Positions 7,620 to 12,225 of a DNA stretch of 12,225 nucleotides are shown here, piece after piece. Position numbers and translations under genes: made by a program. Under the pieces are notes generated by a model, which worked only from the letters and a program-made list of their open reading frames with translations, did no database searches and was not told the DNA's origin. Numbering within the stretch: position 1 is the first letter of the stretch; every line of letters starts with the position of its first letter. The stretch lies in the NCBI GenBank assembly GCA_015350385.1, contig WNKI01000004.1, positions 3,111,599 through 3,123,823 on the forward strand. Direction: 5' to 3'. The DNA is from Aculops lycopersici. Lineage: Eukaryota; Arthropoda; Arachnida; Trombidiformes; Eriophyidae.

Positions 7620-10600
7620 GTAAGTTTCTCATTTCATACAATAGTTTAGAGTGTTTTATATAAAACCACTATCCATTGCCAGTTTTTCAGGTCAATCATT
7701 TCCACCATCTAGATGACCCACCAATCTAACCAACAGATCACACCTACATTAGAAGATATAAGACTAACTAAACGCTCACTCAAACTCTGAAAACGCTCCC
7801 GCAAAACTCTTCAGGTCAACATTGTGTTCGATAGACCATTTTATGGTCTCGTCTTTAGCAAGGGACATTACAGTAAGTAGAGCCGCACCGATTACCTTCA
7901 ACTCTCTAGTAAATCTCTCCACCTGTCCCCTTGTCGTTGAGGCTAAGTTGGGCGTCGCATGCTATTTTCAGCTTGCTGACAACAATTGGTTTAACAAATA
8001 TCTCGCCAGCAAGCTGGTTATTTGGAATGGACAAGCGCCTCGGTGTTACATGGGCGAAAACGAAACGCGATGACATTTGGATGATTCGTCGTCGTCTCCG
8101 TTGTCTGCAATAACTCGTCGCCTGTCTAGACACCAGAGCAAAGCCAAGAAGAGTGACCGCTAACTCGACCTAAAATCTCCTTGCGATACCGCGATGAGTT
8201 GATGAATGATACACACGAAAGTATCAGCTGGCCCAGTGTTGTCGAGCTCTTTTGTTGATCTTACTGTTAGTTTCGTCGGCTGTGAGATCTGTGATACCAT
8301 TCAGACTTGCCGACAAATTTGTGTGCAAAGTCTCGAGGTGGCGGCGTCTGGGGCAGACTCGCTCGCGTATGAGGAAATCTGCCGGCAAATTTGTGACCCA
8401 ATTTGGAATGGCCAACCACTTGTTGCGTGCGAGCCAACGAGCGAGCGGGTAAGCGATGAGAGCGAACTCAACAAGTGGTTCTAGGCACAGTGACTGCCGC
8501 AGTATCAAGGTAGAATCGCGCCTTAAAGCCACTTGTTGCCACTCAAGCTCAAAAGTTGTGGGCAAAACTACAGGTATGAGCGAGCCCTAAGCGTCGCCCC
8601 TCGGGTTTTTCAGTTTCTATTATTTACCCTTCGGTGTTGTGCAACTGCCAACAGCAGCACCGCCAGCTACAACCACTCGGCGGTCATTGTAACTATGATG
8701 TTTTGTGTGCAAACTCTTGCGTGATCTTGATTTAGTTCCTGACTGCTGCTCTTCGAAGTCAAGCTATTGAATTGAGAGACACTAATTTCAATTTCAATCC
8801 CTCTAACTCTAATTTCTTTTCACCTCTCTCTCTCTCTCTCTACACTATCTTTGCACCCAACTACTTCCACGTCACTTCACTCACCATCTGGACTTCGTCG
8901 CGGAACAACCACTTGATGCTCTCGTCATTGGCCGTGATACAATTACACGCCAATCCAACCGCCAAAAATAACTGTATTTGTAACTGTTATCCTAACAACG
9001 ACAACAACAAATACAAACACACTTACACCTACACATTTGAACAAAATTATTCTACACAACAGACGACCAAAAGTGCGTCCATCTGCCGGCTAATAGCGGG
9101 CAAACCTCGGTAAATTTTGACATCCATTTGGGAAAATGTGGAATGTCGTCGAGTGACGCCAGCGGAGCAACGAGCCACTCGACTGGCTTACAGCGTGACA
9201 GCCAACAGGGCAACCCGAATCAACCAAACGGACTTTATATAGAGAACACCATTATAATTCAATACGATCCCCAGGTTCAGGAGATTTATGACCAAGCGCG
9301 CAAGTTACGCTGCACTTGGTACGATTACTACGAGAAGTCAGTCACATTTAGACCCTACAATGTGGACATGTTAGATGCTGTTACGGCCAACTTTCTCGGC
9401 GACAACATTCAATGTTGGATGCAGATACAGGTGGGCAAGGGACCCTGGGAGCACGAGGTGGCTGGCATCGTAAAGATCGGCCAAACTATGACCATGGTGC
9501 TGGCCATCAAGGACGACGAGAACAAATTTGACATGTTGGTTAGAAATTGTGTTGCTCACGATGGAAAACACGCGCCTATTCAGCTCGTGGATGAGTATGG
9601 TTGTGTTGCCAGGCCAAAGATTATGGCCAAGTTTCAGAAGATTAGAAAGTTTGCCTCGCCCGCAGCGACCGTGGTTAGCTACGCCCACTTCCAAGCCTTC
9701 AAATTTCCCGACTCCATGAGCGTCCACTTTCAGTGCGTCATCCAGGTTTGCCGCTACGAGTGTCCCGAGCCAGTTTGCAACAACCAGCTTGCGAGCGGCG
9801 GCGGTGGCAACGGCGGCAATGGCGACACGGGCCCACCGGGTTTGAGTGGACCGCATAGCGGCGGCAGCGGAAGCAACAACGGCGACTACGCTGCCTCCGG
9901 AACGGAACTAGTCGCGTCCAAGGAACCAGTGCCCAGCTATGCGCTGCCACCTGTGGGATCAATCACGGCCTTCAACGAATCATCTCTCGCAGGTGGCCAC
10001 TCGAGTCATGCGTTAAAATTAGACGAATCTCAGGGCAGAGTTCAGGTGAAACTTGATACCTCAATGATGGCCGGCCTTAGCGGCGGACGGCCATCGTATA
10101 GCAGCCAGCAGCGCGCTGCTTCCGGTTCCGCTCAGGCACCTCTACCGCCGCACTTGTTGCACATGGCGCCACCAAGCCCCCTGTCTTCCAGTCACCATAA
10201 TCCCCATCGACTCGCCGCAACTGCCTCAACACCAACCACAGTAAGCGGCTCCATCACCTCCGGTCACGCCTTTCTCAGCTCGGCGCCATACCACCGATCG
10301 GGTCCGGGCGTCACGTCAACCTCGTCGTCCGCTGCGCATCGGCAACACCACCAACCTGTTGCCGGCCACAAAGTGGGATCTCCCATGAGTACTAGCTTAA
10401 ACTCAGCCTCAGGCCAACAACTCGCCCCACCGCTGGGCGGCTACTCACCTGCCTACCCGCCGCCGCAATTACCATCGTCAACCACACCGCACGTCGGCAG
10501 CTATCAGTCGCCAGCACCAAGGGTGTCGCATTACTCGGGCGCCAGCGGGCTGAGCAATCGGATGGGCGAGCTGGCGACGCCACCTGGCGCCGGAATGGAC

Positions 10601-11383
10601 TCCGAGGATGAGATGAGTCACAATGACAATCTGAACAATCTGAATCAACCAGGTAATCCGCTCAGCTTGATAGCTTTGCCTCGCGGCCTAAGGATGGCGC
10701 CAGCAACAATATCAATGATGCCCGTCGCTGCGTCGACGGCATCATTCTCGACGGCCACAGCGACCACCACCTTCAAGCCACCAAATCACAGATTCAAGAG
10801 GACAGTCGATCATAATCAACAGGAGACTGGTGATGGCTCAACAGGTCGTCAGGCGAGAGGAACACAGCAGCAGCAACAGCAGCAAGAGTCGACGGCAATC
10901 AAAACGCAAAAGACCATCCAAGTTGTGAGTCCGGAGGACGTTGCCTTCAGTTTGCTTGCCGACGAGTTGATAGCAGGAGACGGCGACAGGTGGTCGAGTA
11001 GTGGCAAGCCAATAACAAGGCAATTACAGCAGCAGCAACAACAACTCAACTCTACCGTCTGTTTCTCGGCCGCGCGTCTAATTCTCGTGATTCTGGTTAC
11101 TTTGGTTACGCTTGTGGGTGGTGTTGTCATTGCCGCTTACGTGATTTTCAAACAACGCTCGAGGCTCGAGCAAAAGTTGTCGACTGTGTACGAAATTCAC
11201 GACCACATGGACGGCGGTCAACAGGTAGCATCGGCGGTGGCAGCAGCGGAAAGTTTAGCTAGGCAACAGCAAGAGGCCCAACTCATTGCCCGACGCCAGA
11301 GGGAAGAGTTGCATCAGCGCCACAGTTACCTGGCGCGACTTTACTCGCAGTTTGCGCCGAACGCAACCCACTGGCCGCAGTAG
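6579..11383 (+). CDS. dyl: ZP-domain transmembrane protein, dusky/dusky-like/miniature group (3 exons)
   Basis: The spliced CDS joins 6579-7619, 7815-7872 and 9063-11383: 3420 nt, 1139 residues. ATG 6579 has a strong context (CAACATGG) with an in-frame stop just upstream. Domain order: acidic, His- and Gln-rich N-terminus (1-114); hydrophobic segment 115-133; low-complexity region; ZP domain about 339-605 with 11 Cys (341, 371, 392, 450, 484, 529, 547, 591, 596, 600, 605); Ser/Gly/Pro/His-rich linker; furin-type RFKR at 943-946; Gln-rich stub; transmembrane helix 1039-1062; 77-residue tail with an Arg/Gln/Glu-rich, helix-prone stretch. Diagnostic stretches include CVHLP, ENTIIIQYDPQVQE, WMQIQVGKGPW, KDDENKFDMLVRNCVAHDGK and CRYECPEPVC. 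In Drosophila this group shapes apical membrane and cuticle in wing cells and bristles. Here I expect an apical plasma membrane protein whose ZP ectodomain is released by furin-type cleavage and assembles in the cuticle. The dyl symbol is a best guess; dy, m or a paralogue is possible. Subfamily confidence is high, exact orthology moderate. Confidence 0.9.
7620..7814 (+). other. ZP gene intron 1 (195 nt)
   Basis: A GTAAGT donor at 7620 and a CTCTTCAG acceptor ending at 7814. Removing it joins EKNHMT to VNIVFDRPFYG without a frame change, restoring the expected ZP-domain sequence. Reading through instead meets a TAG stop at 7647-7649. Confidence 0.9.
7815..7872 (+). CDS. dyl: ZP gene coding exon 2 (58-nt small exon)
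   Basis: Only 58 nt, encoding residues 348-366 (VNIVFDRPFYGLVFSKGHY) plus the first base of codon 367. Both flanking sites are strong (TCTTCAG| upstream, |GTAAGT downstream). The peptide is the conserved early ZP strand of dusky-type proteins. Removing this exon alone would shift the frame (58 is not a multiple of 3), so it is expected to be constitutive. Confidence 0.9.
7873..9062 (+). other. ZP gene intron 2 (1190 nt)
   Basis: It runs from GTAAGT at 7873 to an AACAG acceptor ending at 9062 in phase 1, creating Asn367 from A|AC. Short frames inside it (8206-8484 on plus, 8224-8565 on minus) overlap antisense to each other and match no family I know. Contents of note are a near-identical 16-nt direct repeat (TGCCGACAAATTTGTG near 8308, TGCCGGCAAATTTGTG near 8383), an 11-bp inverted repeat (ACCACTTGTTG near 8415, CAACAAGTGGT near 8469), a (CT)n tract near 8824-8841, and a TCAAGTGG octamer at 8909-8916. 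An intronic enhancer is possible. Confidence 0.85.
9063..11383 (+). CDS. dyl: ZP gene coding exon 3 (terminal)
   Basis: This exon encodes residues 367-1139 and ends at TAG 11381-11383. It begins NDQKCVHLP, which continues exon 2 in frame, and carries most of the ZP domain, the long linker, the RFKR site, the transmembrane helix and the tail. The upstream boundary is set by the AACAG acceptor at 9062; the first Met in this frame falls inside the ZP domain, so it is not a separate gene. N-glycosylation sequons are seen at about residues 671 and 1029. Poly-Gln runs occur around residues 968-974 and 1022-1027, encoded by mixed CAG/CAA codons. Confidence 0.92.
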
Positions 11384-11931
11384 TTGGCCGCAGTCATCAC
11401 AACACCAACCACCAACGGCAAAAACAACGACAAGGATGAGCTAACAGGTGGTCGCGACATTCCTCCTTCGATTCCCATCTACTACTACCACCACTTTGCT
11501 GCAGGGTAATATTATATATATTATTTAAATTGCGGGCAAAGATAAAAAACCAAAGATAAGATAGCCGATCGTTGCAAAAAACTCTCACCATCATCAGCTC
11601 GCAAAGAGACAGAGAGGATGACTTGAAGTTTATGTCAACTCTCAAATTATCTATCCCAAGTAAGCGGTTGACATTCGCCTTTCTACACGAGCCACTAGAC
11701 AGCCACGATTCTCTGTAATGGCGAGCTCTTTTCCTTCAAGGAAGTTGTTATATTTTTATCATTATTATTAATATTATTATATCATCGACGCGACAAGACA
11801 AGACGATCGAGAAAAGTCTTGAAGATTGTTGGAGTCGACGCTTGAAGCTGCAGAGTATATGAAAAATGGAGAGTGTAAATTCAATTTTGTAATTAGATAG
11901 AAACATAAATTGAGTGGAGAAAATAAATAAA
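11384..11931 (+). other. Presumed 3' UTR of the ZP gene
   Basis: AT-rich, non-coding DNA between the stop codon and the tandem AATAAA signals. It includes TA-rich stretches near 11509-11528 and 11750-11782 of the kind often seen in metazoan 3' UTRs. The minus-strand frame at 11397-11645 has no recognisable content. Confidence 0.6.
11922..11931 (+). terminator. Tandem polyadenylation signals of the ZP gene
   Basis: AATAAATAAA holds two overlapping AATAAA/ATAAA signals, about 540 nt after the ZP stop codon. They are the first canonical plus-strand hexamers downstream of that stop, so cleavage is expected near 11945-11960. Confidence 0.6.
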
Positions 11932-11949
11932 TTTGATTCTCAGACAAAC

Positions 11950-12206
11950 AAAAAGAAAAAAGCCATTAATTTGACTGCGAGAACAGACCGGAAGTCGGAT
12001 TAACAATCACTAAAACAATCCAACCAACTGAGCAAACTACAGGTAATCGCTAATCCATCAAAATAATTTCACCTGTCTGATACTGTTACCACTACTCTGC
12101 TCGCACTTTACATCTCCCTCGACAGGTAGATATAACTGGAGATAATGAACCCGGCCAAAGGTTAATCATAATCCCGAGCGTTCATCGGCTGGCGTTTCGC
12201 TGTCAG
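11950..12206. other. Downstream intergenic DNA
   Basis: No gene is seen. A CAGGTAG (12123-12129) and a CACCTG (12070-12075) are present. The segment is too short and uncharacteristic to assign. Confidence 0.5.
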
Positions 12207-12225
12207 TCTCTCTCTCTCTCTCTCT
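12207..12225. repeat. (CT)n microsatellite, cut by the window end
   Basis: TCTCTC runs to the last base, 19 nt visible. It mirrors the CT tract at the left end, so both window edges are in simple repeats, as expected if the window is a whole short contig broken at microsatellites. Confidence 0.9.

Noticed and set aside
8206..8484. 92-codon intronic frame with CRQIC repeats, considered as a cassette exon of the ZP gene
   Set aside because: Joining it from exon 2 through the nearest acceptors (after 8270 or 8304) breaks frame or gives an early stop, and it interrupts a ZP sequence that is complete without it.
8224..8565. 113-codon minus-strand frame inside intron 2
   Set aside because: No recognisable content. 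It is antisense to another random frame, with no promoter or polyadenylation signal in place.
9371..9856. 161-codon minus-strand frame
   Set aside because: It lies exactly antisense to the conserved ZP domain. The plus-strand protein is strongly family-like, so this is a codon-composition shadow.

Overview
This is eukaryotic nuclear DNA, most likely from an arthropod. Coding DNA is interrupted by GT-AG introns, homopolymeric Gln and His codon runs occur in the proteins, and simple repeats are abundant, including (CT)n, (ACGT)n and (GGT)n. The larger gene belongs to an arthropod cuticle family. The smaller one resembles cysteine-rich secreted proteins I associate mainly with mites, ticks and spiders, so I lean towards a chelicerate, with low confidence. 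No bacterial operons, rRNA or tRNA genes, transposon proteins or CRISPR arrays were found.

Layout: (1) 1-218 is a block of (ACGT)n followed by (CT)n. (2) 219-1781 is non-coding upstream DNA. It ends in either a TATA promoter or a 5' UTR intron for gene 1. (3) 1782-2597 is gene 1, an apparently intronless 271-residue secreted protein with 12 cysteines in the mature chain. (4) About 4 kb of non-coding DNA follows (2713-6578). It holds clustered TCAAGTGG and CAGGTG motifs, a perfect 17-bp inverted repeat at 5592-5629, a CpG-rich stretch, and a short reading frame at 5749-5844 that looks like a signal peptide. (5) 6579-11383 is gene 2, a three-exon gene for a zona pellucida (ZP) domain membrane protein of the dusky/dusky-like/miniature group, about 1139 residues. 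The exons are 6579-7619, 7815-7872 and 9063-11383; the second is only 58 nt and lies inside the ZP domain. (6) A 3' UTR of about 550 nt has tandem AATAAA signals, and the window ends inside another (CT)n tract.

The two genes are on the same strand but about 4 kb apart, and nothing shows that they act together. Gene 2 reads as an apical extracellular matrix organiser: a signal or anchor segment, a ZP polymerisation module, a long low-complexity linker, a furin-type RFKR site, a transmembrane helix and a cytoplasmic tail. Its N-terminus is the main open question. The ATG at 6579 leaves about 114 residues before the first hydrophobic segment, while an ATG at 6876, or the signal-peptide-like frame at 5749, would give a more conventional secretory start.

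I found no convincing new multi-gene system. The points most worth a second look are the gene 2 start, the perfect hairpin upstream of it, and the motif clusters.
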